Shown here piece after piece: positions 26,651-35,512 of a stretch of 64,000 bases of DNA. A program made the position numbers and the translations under genes. This DNA comes from Arthrobacter sp. ISL-72 (lineage in GTDB: Bacteria; Actinomycetota; Actinomycetes; Actinomycetales; Micrococcaceae): positions 248,001 through 312,000 of the forward strand of contig NZ_JAGGPP010000013.1 of assembly GCF_018613755.1 (NCBI RefSeq), in the 5' to 3' direction. Positions within the stretch are counted from its first letter, which is position 1, and every line of letters begins with the position of its first letter. The notes beneath the pieces are model-generated. The model was not told the origin of the DNA, searched no databases, and saw only the letters and a program-made list of their open reading frames with translations.

Positions 26651-26840
26651 CTAACGGTGTGTGGATGAGCCGTGACCCTGGGCTGCTGCCAGGACTTCTT
26701 GCAGGGTCGCCGTGGAATTGTCGCCCGGGGTAGTCATGGCCAATGCGCCATGGGCTACACCGATTTCTAAGGCCTCCTTTACGGAGAGTCCCTGAATCCG
26801 GCCGTAGATCAGCCCGGACGCGAATCCGTCTCCACTGGGC
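26651..26840 (-). pseudogene. C-terminal fragment of a PfkB sugar kinase (KDG kinase-like)
   Basis: The minus strand encodes GDGFASGLIYGRIQGLSV and HGALAMTTPGDNSTATL, the end of a 2-keto-3-deoxygluconate-kinase-like PfkB protein, with stop at 26651. The active-site GAGDGF motif is cut at the right edge, where sequence changes abruptly to the nucleoside-hydrolase fragment. The rest of the gene is absent. Confidence 0.7.
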
Positions 26841-26847
26841 GGCGCGG

Positions 26848-27112
26848 CCCTACAGGACTACCCGAACAGCCCGGCGCCCCCTGCCGGGTGGTGCTGGCGC
26901 TCGACGGCGACTTCGCGCCGCACCTGGTGGAGATGCTGCTGTCGTTTGATTCCTCGGGAAGTACGACGGCGGCAATCGCCGCGGTGCGGGTTTCGCCTGA
27001 TCTCGAGGACCCGGCCAGAGCCGCCGATGGTTGCCAGCATGTCCTGTCAACCATCGGCGGCCCGGTGTGCTGTTCGAGTCCGGAGGGCCATGCCGCTCGT
27101 GGCCCTCAATGA
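26848..27112 (+). pseudogene. C-terminal fragment of a nucleoside hydrolase
   Basis: Encodes PEQPGAPCRVVLALDGDFAP and HLVEMLL, nearly the same as the end of the nucleoside hydrolase at 21276-22286, then an unrelated tail to TGA at 27110-27112. The catalytic N-terminal part is missing. It abuts the kinase fragment head-on near 26845, marking a deletion or recombination junction. Confidence 0.7.
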
Positions 27113-27123
27113 GGAGTCGCTTC

Positions 27124-27903
27124 CTACTCGGGGGTTACGTAGGCTCCGGCGATGCCGCCATCGACAAGGAAGGTGGAAGCGGTGATGAACGAGGCATCAT
27201 CGCTGGCCAGGAACGCAACGGCAGCGGCCAACTCCTCGGGTTCAGCGAACCTGCCGAGGGGAACATGGACGAGCCGGCGGGCGGCCTTCTCGGGGTCCTT
27301 GGCAAAGAGCTCTTTCAGCAGTGGCGTGTTGACCGGGCCAGGGCACAGGGCATTCACCCGGATGCCCTGCCGGGCGAACTCGACACCCAGTTCGCGGCTC
27401 ATCGACAGTACGCCGCCCTTGGAGGCGCTGTATGAGATCTGGGAAGTGGCAGCACCCATTACGGCGACAAAGGATGCCGTGTTGATGATGGATCCCTTGC
27501 CCTGCGCCTGCATGTACGGCAGGGCGTATTTGCAGCAGTAGAACACGGAAGTGAGATTCACTTCCTGGACCCTTCGCCATGCGTCGATCCCCGTATCGAT
27601 TATCGAGGCGTCGTCCGCAGGGGAGATGCCGGCATTGTTGAACGAGATGTCCACGCTTCCGTAGGTTTCGTTGGTCACCGCATAGAGGTTCTTGACCTCT
27701 TCTTCGCTGGTGACATCGACTTTGACGAATAGTCCGTCGACTTCGTCGGCGGCCCGCTGTCCGGCGGTCGGATCGAGATCGGCGATAACAACGTGTGCTC
27801 CTTCGGAGGCGAACCGACGTGCGGTTGCCAGTCCGATTCCGCTTGCGCCCCCGGTGATGACTGCGCTGCGGCCTTTGAGTCGGTTGGAGATAACTTCAAT
27901 CAT
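27124..27903 (-). CDS. short-chain dehydrogenase/reductase
   Basis: NAD(P)-dependent oxidoreductase of 259 residues with the Rossmann motif TGGASGIG near residue 17, NNAG near 92, and catalytic Ser, Tyr and Lys (YSASKGG near 160). Asp in IADLDPT favours NAD. It is the last gene of the minus-strand amine-use cluster, 22 bp after the aldehyde dehydrogenase. Its substrate is unknown; an alcohol or aldehyde intermediate of amine breakdown is an inference from position. Confidence 0.87.
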   Translation of the reverse strand: MIEVISNRLKGRSAVITGGASGIGLATARRFASEGAHVVIADLDPTAGQRAADEVDGLFVKVDVTSEEEVKNLYAVTNETYGSVDISFNNAGISPADDASIIDTGIDAWRRVQEVNLTSVFYCCKYALPYMQAQGKGSIINTASFVAVMGAATSQISYSASKGGVLSMSRELGVEFARQGIRVNALCPGPVNTPLLKELFAKDPEKAARRLVHVPLGRFAEPEELAAAVAFLASDDASFITASTFLVDGGIAGAYVTPE

Positions 27904-27925
27904 TTTGCTTTTCCTTGTGTTGTGT

Positions 27926-29293
27926 TCAGTCGGTGGTTGAGATGAAGACGTTCTTGGTTTCGGTGAAGGCATTCAGGGCGTCGGGTCCCAGCTCACGGCC
28001 CAGGCCTGACTGCTTGAATCCGCCAAAGGGTGTGGAGTACCTGACGGATGAGTGGGAGTTGACGGAGAGGTTTCCGGATTCCAGTCCGCGGGCTACGCGC
28101 AGGGCCCGTCCTATGTCCCTGGTCCAGATGGAGCCGGACAGGCCATAGATGGTGTCGTTGGCGAGGCGGAGCGCGTCAGCTTCGTCCTTGAAGGGGACTA
28201 CTGCCACAACCGGGCCAAAGATCTCCTCGTGCATCACTCGGTCCTCGCGGGACGGAGTCAGGACGGTGGGCGGGAACCAGAATCCCTTGCCTTCGGGCGC
28301 TGATCCTTGGAACGCGATGGGCGCTCCATCCGGCACGAAGCCTGCGACCGTGCGGTGTTGTGCGGCGGAAATCAGCGGCCCCATGAATGAATCCTCGTTC
28401 CGGGGATCCCCGACCTTCAGCGCCTTGACGGCAGGTTCAAGCAGTTCGAGGAACCTTTCGAAGACGTCGTGCTGCACCAGGATGCGGGATCGGGAGCAGC
28501 AGTCCTGGCCGGCGTTGTCAAAGGCCCCACCCGGCGCCGCTGCCGCGGCAGCCTCCAGGTCTGCGTCGGCGAAGATGATGTTGGCGCTTTTGCCGCCCAG
28601 CTCCAAGGTCACTGGCTTGACCTGCTCCGCACAGCCGGCCATGATCCGCTTGCCGACGCCTGTTGAACCGGTGAAAACCACCTTCCTCACAGCCGGGTGG
28701 GTGACGAAGCGTTCTCCCACGACGGATCCCTTTCCGGGAATGATCTGGAGTACACCGTCAGGCAGCCCGGCTTCCTGCGCAAGCTGCCCGAGGCGCAGGG
28801 CCGTCAACGGCGTCAGTTCGGCAGGCTTGAGAACCACCGTGTTGCCTGCTGCCAGCGCCGGAGCGAATCCCCACGCGGCGATGGGCATCGGGAAGTTCCA
28901 CGGGACGATGACTCCCACAACACCCAGGGGCTCGTTGAAGGTGACATTGACGCCTCCGGCAACAGGGATCTGCTGGCCGGTGTGGCGTTCCGGGGCGCCG
29001 GAATAATAGGCGAGGACGTCCCGGACATTTCCTGCCTCCCACCGGGCGTTTCCGATGGTATGGCCAGCGTTGACCACTTCGAGTTGGGCGAGGTTCTCGA
29101 GGTCGGCATCCACTGCAGCGGCGAAGCGGCGCAGCAACAGTGCCCGGTCGGCGGGTGAGATGTGGCGCCACGTTTCAAAGGCCGCCGCGGCCTTTTCGAT
29201 TGCCCGGTCCGTTTCCTCCAGTGTGGCGAGCAGGACTGTTTCTATGATCTCTTCGGTGGCCGGGTTCAGGACATCAAACGTGCTGGTGGACAT
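27926..29293 (-). CDS. aldehyde dehydrogenase (PuuC-like role)
   Basis: NAD(P)-dependent aldehyde dehydrogenase of 455 residues. Catalytic Glu is in VTLELGGKS and catalytic Cys in GQDCCSRSR; the VPWNFPMPIAAW and FTGSTGVGKRI cofactor motifs are intact. ATG 29293 is chosen since GGAGA lies nine bases before it; an in-frame ATG at 29302 directly abuts that site. It overlaps the amidotransferase-like gene by 20 bases. In gamma-glutamylation pathways this enzyme oxidises the gamma-glutamyl aldehyde to the acid. Confidence 0.92.
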   Translation of the reverse strand: MSTSTFDVLNPATEEIIETVLLATLEETDRAIEKAAAAFETWRHISPADRALLLRRFAAAVDADLENLAQLEVVNAGHTIGNARWEAGNVRDVLAYYSGAPERHTGQQIPVAGGVNVTFNEPLGVVGVIVPWNFPMPIAAWGFAPALAAGNTVVLKPAELTPLTALRLGQLAQEAGLPDGVLQIIPGKGSVVGERFVTHPAVRKVVFTGSTGVGKRIMAGCAEQVKPVTLELGGKSANIIFADADLEAAAAAAPGGAFDNAGQDCCSRSRILVQHDVFERFLELLEPAVKALKVGDPRNEDSFMGPLISAAQHRTVAGFVPDGAPIAFQGSAPEGKGFWFPPTVLTPSREDRVMHEEIFGPVVAVVPFKDEADALRLANDTIYGLSGSIWTRDIGRALRVARGLESGNLSVNSHSSVRYSTPFGGFKQSGLGRELGPDALNAFTETKNVFISTTD

Positions 29294-30038
29294 CGACTGC
29301 ATTCTCCATTCGTTCTTTTCGGTAGTTGCGGGCTGTTTCAACAAATCCCGTGAAAAGCCGCAGGTCGTCCGGGTTCTGTTCGGGGTGGAACTGCACTCCC
29401 AGCACCCATCCGCCCGTTGTCGTTTCGAGTGCCTGTACGGTTCCGTCCTGCGCTGCCGCCGTCACATAGAGTCCGTCCGCGATCCTGTCCATGGCCTGGT
29501 GGTGGTAGCAGGGGGCGCTGGCGTTTGGCCCGAGCAGGCTCTCGCTGATGCTTCCGGGTGTTGTGGTGAATTCGACGTTCCCAAACACACCCGGTGCCGG
29601 CTGGTACTGCGCTGCCTGCGGATTGACGTCCGGGACGTGTTGGATCAGCGTTCCTCCCAGTGCCACGTTGAGGATTTGGGCGCCGCGGCAGATGGAAAAC
29701 AGCGGAAGTCCGGTCGCCAGCGCCGCCCTGGTCAGGGCGATGTCGTGGGCGTCCCGTGCTGGTTGGGCGCGGGTCAGTTCATGGGGCTCGGCGCCATACT
29801 GTTCCGGGTCCACGTCCGATCCGCCCGCGATGATGAGCCCGTCCAGGAGCTCGACCACTGTGGGGTCCGTGCCGACGGGTGGCAGGAGGACAGGTGTGCC
29901 GCCGGCGGCGACTACTGCCTGTACATAGGTGCCCGGCAGGATGGCCGCATCGGCCTGCCAGACTCCCCAGGCTGCCTGCTGGTAGTAGGTGGTGAGGCCG
30001 ATTCGCGGCCGGTAGGAATCAGAGACGTTCGAAGCCAC
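29274..30038 (-). CDS. gamma-glutamyl hydrolase of the class I GATase-like (PuuD) family
   Basis: Peptidase C26-type protein of 254 residues that would release the free product from gamma-glutamyl intermediates. The nucleophile Cys is in FSICRGAQ and the catalytic His in GVQFHPEQ; GLIIAGGSDVDP is typical of the family. GTG 30038 follows GGGAG by seven bases and overlaps the end of the ligase gene by 20 bases; an earlier start at 30065 lies deeper in that gene. Overlap with both neighbours supports one operon. Confidence 0.9.
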   Translation of the reverse strand: MASNVSDSYRPRIGLTTYYQQAAWGVWQADAAILPGTYVQAVVAAGGTPVLLPPVGTDPTVVELLDGLIIAGGSDVDPEQYGAEPHELTRAQPARDAHDIALTRAALATGLPLFSICRGAQILNVALGGTLIQHVPDVNPQAAQYQPAPGVFGNVEFTTTPGSISESLLGPNASAPCYHHQAMDRIADGLYVTAAAQDGTVQALETTTGGWVLGVQFHPEQNPDDLRLFTGFVETARNYRKERMENAVDVHQHV

Positions 30039-31401
30039 GCTTGTGCTCCCAATCTGTGACGGCACTGTCGAACGCTTTCAGCTCGACGTCGGCGGCGTGC
30101 ACGTAGTGATCCACCACTTCGTCTCCGAAGGATTTGCGGGCGATTTCGCTGTTGACGAGCAGGGCGCGCGAGTCACGAAGCGCCGTCGGGATCCGGTCCG
30201 CAGTGGACTCGTAGGCATTCCCAACCATGATGGGCTCAAGGGGCAACTCGTTCTCGATGCCGTGAATGGCTGCCGCAATAAGTGCTGCCGCGGCCAGGTA
30301 AGGGTTGACGTCGCCGCCGCCTACACGGTTTTCCACCCGGAGGCCGGGTCCACGCCCCACGATGCGCAGCGCACAACTGCGGTTGTCCAGTCCCCATGCA
30401 ATCGCCGTTGGCGCGAAGCTGCCCTCGACGAAGCGCTTGTACGAGTTGATGTTTGGCGCCAGGAAGTACGAGAGTTCCTTCATGGCGGCCAGCTGACCTG
30501 CGACGAAGTGTTCCATGACGGGACTGAAGCCATGCTCGCCGTCACCGGGAAGCACCGGGTTGCCGTCCAGGTCCGTCAGGCTGAAATGAATGTGGCAGGA
30601 ACTGCCCTCGCGCTCGTTGTACTTGGCCATGAAGGTGATGCTTTTTCCATGCTTTCCTGCAATCTCCTTGGCACCGTTCTTGTAGAACGCATGGCTGTCG
30701 CAGGCTTGGAGCGCTTCTGAATACCTGAAGGTGATTTCCTGTTGGCCGTGGTTGCATTCCCCCTTGGAGGATTCGACGACGAGCCCGGCGCTTTCCATGC
30801 TGTTTCGGATGTCGCGGATGACCGGTTCGAGGCCGGCCGTGGCAAGCAGGGAGTAGTCAACGTTGTAGCGGGTTGAGGGCTTCAGCCCGACGTACTGCTT
30901 GTCCCATGCTTCCGCGTAGGTGTCGTCGAACATGATGAACTCGAGTTCCGTGCCGATATGGGCACGGTATCCGAGCGTCTCAAGGCGTTCGATCTGGGCA
31001 CGAAGTATCTGCCGCGGGGACTGGGTGACGGGGCGGCCGTCGAGCCAGAGGATGTCGCACTGGACCATCGCGGTGCCCTCCAGCCACGGCACAAGCCGGA
31101 GGGTGCTGACATCGGGTCGCATGACCATGTCCCCGTAGCCGTTGGCCCAGGAAGACATGGCGTATCCATCAACCGTGTTCATTTCCACGTCAACGGATAG
31201 GAGGTAGTTGCAGCCTTCGGCGCCATGTCCGAGGACATCCTCCAGAAAGGACCTTGCGCCGCAGCGCTTGCCCTGGAGCCGGCCCAGGGAGTCGGTGATG
31301 GCTACGACGACGGTGTCGATTTCACCCGTGGCAACCTTCTGCTTCAGCTCCTCGACGGTCAGCTGTGCCTGGGAGTTTTTCCCTGCGATTTGATTGGTCA
31401 T
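30019..31401 (-). CDS. glutamine-synthetase-like gamma-glutamyl-amine ligase
   Basis: Protein of 460 residues of the glutamine synthetase superfamily that probably joins glutamate to an amine using ATP. It has the beta-grasp N-terminus (VAITDSLGRLQGKR), the metal-binding TELEFIMFDD, the ECNHGQQEI segment, the SSCHIHFSL nucleotide site and NRSCALRIVGRG. The company of an ethanolamine-type permease, hydrolase and aldehyde dehydrogenase argues against general ammonia assimilation. Actinobacterial relatives include GlnA3 (polyamines) and GlnA4 (ethanolamine) of Streptomyces; the permease favours ethanolamine. Confidence 0.88.
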   Translation of the reverse strand: MTNQIAGKNSQAQLTVEELKQKVATGEIDTVVVAITDSLGRLQGKRCGARSFLEDVLGHGAEGCNYLLSVDVEMNTVDGYAMSSWANGYGDMVMRPDVSTLRLVPWLEGTAMVQCDILWLDGRPVTQSPRQILRAQIERLETLGYRAHIGTELEFIMFDDTYAEAWDKQYVGLKPSTRYNVDYSLLATAGLEPVIRDIRNSMESAGLVVESSKGECNHGQQEITFRYSEALQACDSHAFYKNGAKEIAGKHGKSITFMAKYNEREGSSCHIHFSLTDLDGNPVLPGDGEHGFSPVMEHFVAGQLAAMKELSYFLAPNINSYKRFVEGSFAPTAIAWGLDNRSCALRIVGRGPGLRVENRVGGGDVNPYLAAAALIAAAIHGIENELPLEPIMVGNAYESTADRIPTALRDSRALLVNSEIARKSFGDEVVDHYVHAADVELKAFDSAVTDWEHKRGFERL

Positions 31402-31475
31402 TTGATTTCCGTAACTTCGATCTGGGTGTTGGACGTAATAGGTGCTCTCCGCCGAACTGGGCCGGGGAGGGCGTT

Positions 31476-32915
31476 TCAGTTGCTGAGTTCGGCTTCGGCT
31501 GCCGCGAGCTGTGCGAATTCCTCTTCGGGTGCCCCTGCCACAATCCGGTGGCGGCTGTAGAACCAGTAGTAAAGGAGGGCGGCGGCGAAAACTGCGGCGG
31601 TGATAGATGCTGCCAGGACGTCGACGACGAAGGTGGCAACGACGGCAACAGCAGCTAGAAGCAGGGCGACGGATGTGGTGACGGCACCTCCTGGGGTCCG
31701 GTATCCCCGGGGAAGGCCGGGTTCCTTTACCCGCAGGACGATGTGCGACAGGTTCAGCAGCACATACGAGACGGTCGCTCCGAACACCGCGATATTGATG
31801 AGCAGGGCACCGTTGCCGGTCGCGGCAGCAAGAAGGAATCCGAGGGCGCCGGGCACGATGAGCGCCCAGTACGGGGTCCGCCTCTTGCCCGTCAATGACA
31901 GCCACTTGGGAAGGTACCCGGCGCGGGACAGGGCGAAGAGCTGCCGCGAGTAGGCGTAGATGATGGAGAAGAAGCTGGCCACCAGGCCCGCCAGCCCTGC
32001 ATAGTTCACAAAGTCAGCAAGGAACGTGTTACCCCCATAGGCCAGGCGGAGCGCTTCCGGAAGCGGGTTGTTCGAGACACCCATCGCCTCTGACCCGGCC
32101 GCGCCGGGAACCAGGACGAGCATCAGTGCTCCGAAGACCACGAGAATCACCACGGCAACGATGATGCCCCGCGGCATGTCCTTCTTGGGGTTCGCTGTCT
32201 CTTCAGCAGCCAGCGGTACACCTTCGACTGCGAGGAAAAACCAGATGGCGTACACGAGGGCTCCGACTGCACCTCCGATGCCCATGGGAAGGAATGCGCT
32301 GGAGGTCGGGGAACCGTCCGGCACGACATCGAAGAGGTTTGCCGCGTTGAAATGCGGTACCAGGCCGATGACCACGGCAGCCAAAGCGATGACGGCGATT
32401 GTGGTAATCGCAAAGATCAGTTTCAGCGCTTCGCCGACTCCGCGGAGATGGATTCCGACGAAGATAGCGAAGGTGATGAGATAGACCGGCCAGGAGTTGG
32501 TGAGGCCGAACAGGCCCAGGGCTTCCACGTAGCCGCCGATGAAGGTGGCGATGGCGGCGGGCGCAACAGCGTATTCGATCAGCACGGCCATCCCGGTGGC
32601 AAAGCCGCCCAGCGGCCCAAGTGCCCTGCGCGCAAATCCGTAGCCTGCCCCGGTGGTTGGCAGTGCCGAGGACAGTTCGGCCAATCCGAACACCATGCAG
32701 GTGTACATGATGCCCATCAGAATGAATGCGATGAGGAGACCGCCCCAGCCGCCCTGGGCCAGGCCCAGGTTCCAGCCGGCGAAATCTCCGGAGATGACAT
32801 AGGCAACACCGAGGCCCGCCAGTAGGACCCACCCAGCCGCTCCACGTTTGAGTTGACGGTGATGGAGGTAGCCCTCGTCGTCGTTGACGGGCTGCTCCAA
32901 GGGACGTGATGACAT
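31476..32915 (-). CDS. APC-family amine permease (ethanolamine permease-like)
   Basis: Membrane transporter of 479 residues with about 12 membrane segments. The N-terminal YVISGDFAGWNLGLAQGGWG is characteristic of ethanolamine permeases of the amino acid/polyamine/organocation superfamily. It is the first gene of the minus-strand operon and feeds the ligase 74 bp downstream. The promoter region is shared with a divergent FadR-type regulator. Polyamine or amino-acid transport is an alternative. Confidence 0.87.
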   Translation of the reverse strand: MSSRPLEQPVNDDEGYLHHRQLKRGAAGWVLLAGLGVAYVISGDFAGWNLGLAQGGWGGLLIAFILMGIMYTCMVFGLAELSSALPTTGAGYGFARRALGPLGGFATGMAVLIEYAVAPAAIATFIGGYVEALGLFGLTNSWPVYLITFAIFVGIHLRGVGEALKLIFAITTIAVIALAAVVIGLVPHFNAANLFDVVPDGSPTSSAFLPMGIGGAVGALVYAIWFFLAVEGVPLAAEETANPKKDMPRGIIVAVVILVVFGALMLVLVPGAAGSEAMGVSNNPLPEALRLAYGGNTFLADFVNYAGLAGLVASFFSIIYAYSRQLFALSRAGYLPKWLSLTGKRRTPYWALIVPGALGFLLAAATGNGALLINIAVFGATVSYVLLNLSHIVLRVKEPGLPRGYRTPGGAVTTSVALLLAAVAVVATFVVDVLAASITAAVFAAALLYYWFYSRHRIVAGAPEEEFAQLAAAEAELSN

Positions 32916-32935
32916 GCGATTTCCCTTCTTCCAAG

Positions 32936-33080
32936 GGTCTTAATGGTCTGTAATTAGTCCAAAAGTCCTCTGTCAGTGTGGTGCAAGTCACCGGCAAGAG
33001 TCAAGAAGATCCTGATTTTCCTTGAAAACAGGCGCGGTTTCGGCGCAAACCGCGGCGGGTAAAAGGCATTTTATTAGACC
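32936..33080. promoter_or_regulatory. divergent promoter region with repeated GGTCTNAT motif
   Basis: GGTCTTAAT and GGTCTGTAAT lie side by side near 32937-32954, and the inverse TTATTAGACC at 33071-33080. All are between the permease and its divergent FadR-type regulator, so they are candidate operator half-sites. The motif is inferred by eye only. Confidence 0.35.
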
Positions 33081-33096
33081 GCGCTAGGATGGTCAC

Positions 33097-33852
33097 ATGG
33101 AAGAGGCAGCGCTTGAGGTCCCCACTACGCTCTTACGGCCGGTCCGGCAGGGAAACGCCTTTGAAGAAACCATCGAACGGCTGCTCCAGAACATCAAGCT
33201 GGGGATCTTCGGCGTTGGTGACAAGTTGCCCGCCGAGCGGGAGCTCTCGGATTTGCTGGGCGTGTCACGGGCGACGCTGCGCGAAGCCTTAGCGGAGCTT
33301 CAAAAGGCAGGCTATGTTGAAATCCGCCGCGGCAGGTCTGGCGGAACCTATGTATCGGCCCGAAGGCTCGTGGAACTTAGAGACGCCGCAGATCTGGACC
33401 CTGCGGAAGTCAACGACGTTCTGACCTGCCGCGCCGTGCTGGAACCGGCCGCCGCGTCCCTCGCCGCCAAGGCCATGCTGTCTCCAAGGCAGCGGCGTCA
33501 TCTGCTGGATACCTTGGCCGATGTGGCAGGGGCTCCGGTGGAGCTGTACAGGCCGAAGGACGCGCGGTTTCACGTGGCCATTGCGGAATTGTGTGGATCG
33601 CCAAGCCTCGTTGCAGCCGTAGCAGACGCCCGTGCACGGGTCAGCGACCTTCTAGACCGCATCCCGTTCCTGGAGCCCAACCTTGAGCATTCCAACCGGC
33701 AGCACCAGGAAATTGTTGACGCTATTCTCCGCGGCGATGCGGATGGCGCCTATCAGATTACCCTCGATCACCTGCAGGGAACGGCGTCGTTGCTCCATGG
33801 ATTCCTGGTCTCGCCGGAGAACTCTTCAGTCGCGGCATCCGACGTTCCCTGA
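33097..33852 (+). CDS. FadR/GntR-family regulator of the amine cluster
   Basis: Transcriptional regulator of 251 residues. The winged helix-turn-helix is seen as VGDKLPAERELSDLLGVSRA (about 38-60) followed by LREALAELQKAGYVEIRRGR; the C-terminal helical FCD domain has the metal-binding His pattern (DARFHVAIAEL, NRQHQEIVDAI). A TAGGAT -10 box at 33085-33090 is seven bases before ATG 33097, suggesting a leaderless mRNA. It is divergent from the permease operon, which it probably controls in response to the amine or its gamma-glutamyl derivative. Confidence 0.9.
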   Translation: MEEAALEVPTTLLRPVRQGNAFEETIERLLQNIKLGIFGVGDKLPAERELSDLLGVSRATLREALAELQKAGYVEIRRGRSGGTYVSARRLVELRDAADLDPAEVNDVLTCRAVLEPAAASLAAKAMLSPRQRRHLLDTLADVAGAPVELYRPKDARFHVAIAELCGSPSLVAAVADARARVSDLLDRIPFLEPNLEHSNRQHQEIVDAILRGDADGAYQITLDHLQGTASLLHGFLVSPENSSVAASDVP

Positions 33853-33882
33853 GGGCCGCAACTAACCGCTGACAGCTGCGTG

Positions 33883-33896
33883 CGTTACATGTAACG
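33883..33896. promoter_or_regulatory. 14-bp palindrome upstream of the MazE-like gene
   Basis: CGTTACATGTAACG is a perfect palindrome directly before the antitoxin start. Toxin-antitoxin operons are usually autoregulated through such a site. It also overlaps the alternative GTG start at 33896. Confidence 0.6.
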
Positions 33897-33904
33897 TGGA
33901 TTCT

Positions 33905-34108
33905 ATGAGCGTTAGGGATCGTGTCGCGCGGCATCGGCTAGCCATGCGCGAGCGAGGGTTTCGCCAAATCCAGATGTGGGTGCCCGATGCGCGAACGGAC
34001 GAGTTCAAGCGTGAGGCCCAGCGTCAAGCGCGCGCTGTCGCCGCCTCCGACCGTGCTGAAGACGACCAGGATTTCGTCGAACAGATCTCAGAAGACTGGC
34101 CGGAGTGA
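33905..34108 (+). CDS. MazE-like antitoxin (DUF3018 type)
   Basis: Antitoxin of 67 residues that should bind the adjacent MazF-like toxin. The sequence begins MSVRDRVARHRLAMRERGFR and continues with VPDARTDEFKREAQRQ, a ribbon-helix-helix-like pattern seen in DUF3018 antitoxins, then an acidic C-terminus (FVEQISEDWPE) for toxin binding. ATG 33905 is preferred; GTG 33896 overlaps the palindrome. Its stop overlaps the toxin start. Confidence 0.85.
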   Translation: MSVRDRVARHRLAMRERGFRQIQMWVPDARTDEFKREAQRQARAVAASDRAEDDQDFVEQISEDWPE

Positions 34109-34431
34109 ACCGCGGCGACTTATGGACCGTATCCGGCGGAACTTATGCCCAGAAACCCAGGCCGGCACTCATCATCCAGGACGACCTCTTCGCGGAGTCG
34201 GAGTCCGTTACTCTTCTACCACTGACGTCTCACCTCACGGATGCTCCACTGCTACGGCTGACAGTCGACCCTGGCCAACTGAACGGTCTGGATCGCGTAA
34301 GCCAAATCATGGTCGATAAGCTGACCACGGTGCGCCGAACCAACCTCGGGCACAGGATAGGCCGGATCGATTCCGAAACCGTGGTGGCTGTCGAGCAGTC
34401 GCTTGCAGTCTTTCTCGGCCTCGCACGCTGA
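34105..34431 (+). CDS. MazF/PemK-family toxin
   Basis: Endoribonuclease toxin of 108 residues. It has the conserved N-terminal RGDLWTVS and the KPRPALIIQDD segment, then VTLLPLTSH and the DRVSQIMVDKLTTVRR region of the fold. GTG 34105 overlaps the antitoxin stop (GTGA), so the pair is coupled. A decayed relative lies at 51922-52125. Confidence 0.92.
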   Translation: MNRGDLWTVSGGTYAQKPRPALIIQDDLFAESESVTLLPLTSHLTDAPLLRLTVDPGQLNGLDRVSQIMVDKLTTVRRTNLGHRIGRIDSETVVAVEQSLAVFLGLAR

Positions 34432-34489
34432 CACAGTCGGCGTCATTGCCTGTCGGTCACCCCAACCTTTGACAGCGCCACCTCAGCCG

Positions 34490-34566
34490 CAACCCCCACG
34501 TCCCGGCCGCGCCGCGCCATAAGCTCCTTAGGCCGGGTCTGGGCGTGGTCGGCCTCGGAGATGCCA
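34490..34566 (-). pseudogene. short DeoR-regulator scar
   Basis: About 77 bp match the part of the decayed DeoR gene near 17920-17990 (AAGCTCCTTAGGCCGGGTCT and CGTGGTCGGCCTC) with several changes. No longer frame survives. The remaining intergenic DNA from 34432 to 34755 shows no gene; its right end should hold the promoter of the DUF5058 operon. Confidence 0.5.
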
Positions 34567-34755
34567 CATCAAGCCACAGTCACCGCCCAGCGAGGCAGGA
34601 GCCAGGGGTCTTAATCGACACAAATTCCCAAAATTGCTTGACTTGTAGACATCCGATGCCGTTTCATGATGGAAATCGGAAAATCATGATGCGGATCACA
34701 GCCTTACTGGGTCGGCATCACACCTACGTCATCACTGACACCCCAAGGAGTGCGG

Positions 34756-35490
34756 ATGCACAGCTTCGCCGTTGACCCGGGTTCCACCGACATCACGCCG
34801 GTGTCCTTCCACCCCGTCCTCTGGATCTGCGCGGCAGCCGTATTCGCCGTCATCGTGCTCCAGTCCGTCATCTACCTCCGGGCCATTCGCAAGGCCGCCG
34901 ACTCGGCCAACCTCACCGACTCGCAGGTCATAGGCTCGGTCCGCCGCGGCGGCATCGCCGCGATCGGCCCCTCGCTCGCCGTCGCCCTCGTGGCCATCTC
35001 GCTCCTCCCGCTCTTCAGCACCCCGGCCGTGCTGACGCGCATCGGACTCGTCGGCTCCGCAGCGTTCGACGTCGCCGCGGCCGGCCTCGCCGCCCAATCG
35101 CAGGGCGCACAGCTGGGTGGCCCCACCTACACCCAGAAGGTCTTCGCCATCGGCTTCGCTGCCATGACCCTCGGCGGACTCGTGTGGATGCTCACGGCGC
35201 TCATCCTCACTCCCATCCTGGCCAAGGGCGACAAGACCCTGCGCAAGGTCAATCCGGCCGTCATGACCGTGGTCCCCACCGCCGCCATCCTCGCCGCCTT
35301 CATGACGCTTGCGTTCACCGAGACCACCAAATCCGGGGTCCACATCCTCACGCTGCTCATCTCGGCGGCCGTGATGGGCCTCTGCCTCGCGGCCGCGAAG
35401 TTCTTCAAGAAGGCTTGGCTGCACGAGTGGGGCCTCGGCATCGCCATTTTCGTTGCCCTCGCCGCCGCTTTCCTTGTCACCGCCAAGTAG
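34756..35490 (+). CDS. DUF5058-type membrane protein
   Basis: Membrane protein of 244 residues with about six or seven hydrophobic segments starting near residue 18. ATG 34756 is chosen because AAGGAG lies five bases before it; GTG 34750 is too close. It resembles DUF5058 proteins, which are found beside a second small membrane protein and M20 peptidases. It is 22 bp before the next membrane gene, and together they may form a two-part transporter or permease. No substrate can be assigned from sequence. Confidence 0.75.
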   Translation: MHSFAVDPGSTDITPVSFHPVLWICAAAVFAVIVLQSVIYLRAIRKAADSANLTDSQVIGSVRRGGIAAIGPSLAVALVAISLLPLFSTPAVLTRIGLVGSAAFDVAAAGLAAQSQGAQLGGPTYTQKVFAIGFAAMTLGGLVWMLTALILTPILAKGDKTLRKVNPAVMTVVPTAAILAAFMTLAFTETTKSGVHILTLLISAAVMGLCLAAAKFFKKAWLHEWGLGIAIFVALAAAFLVTAK

Positions 35491-35512
35491 CCCGAGCCCA
35501 GGAGAACCGCTC

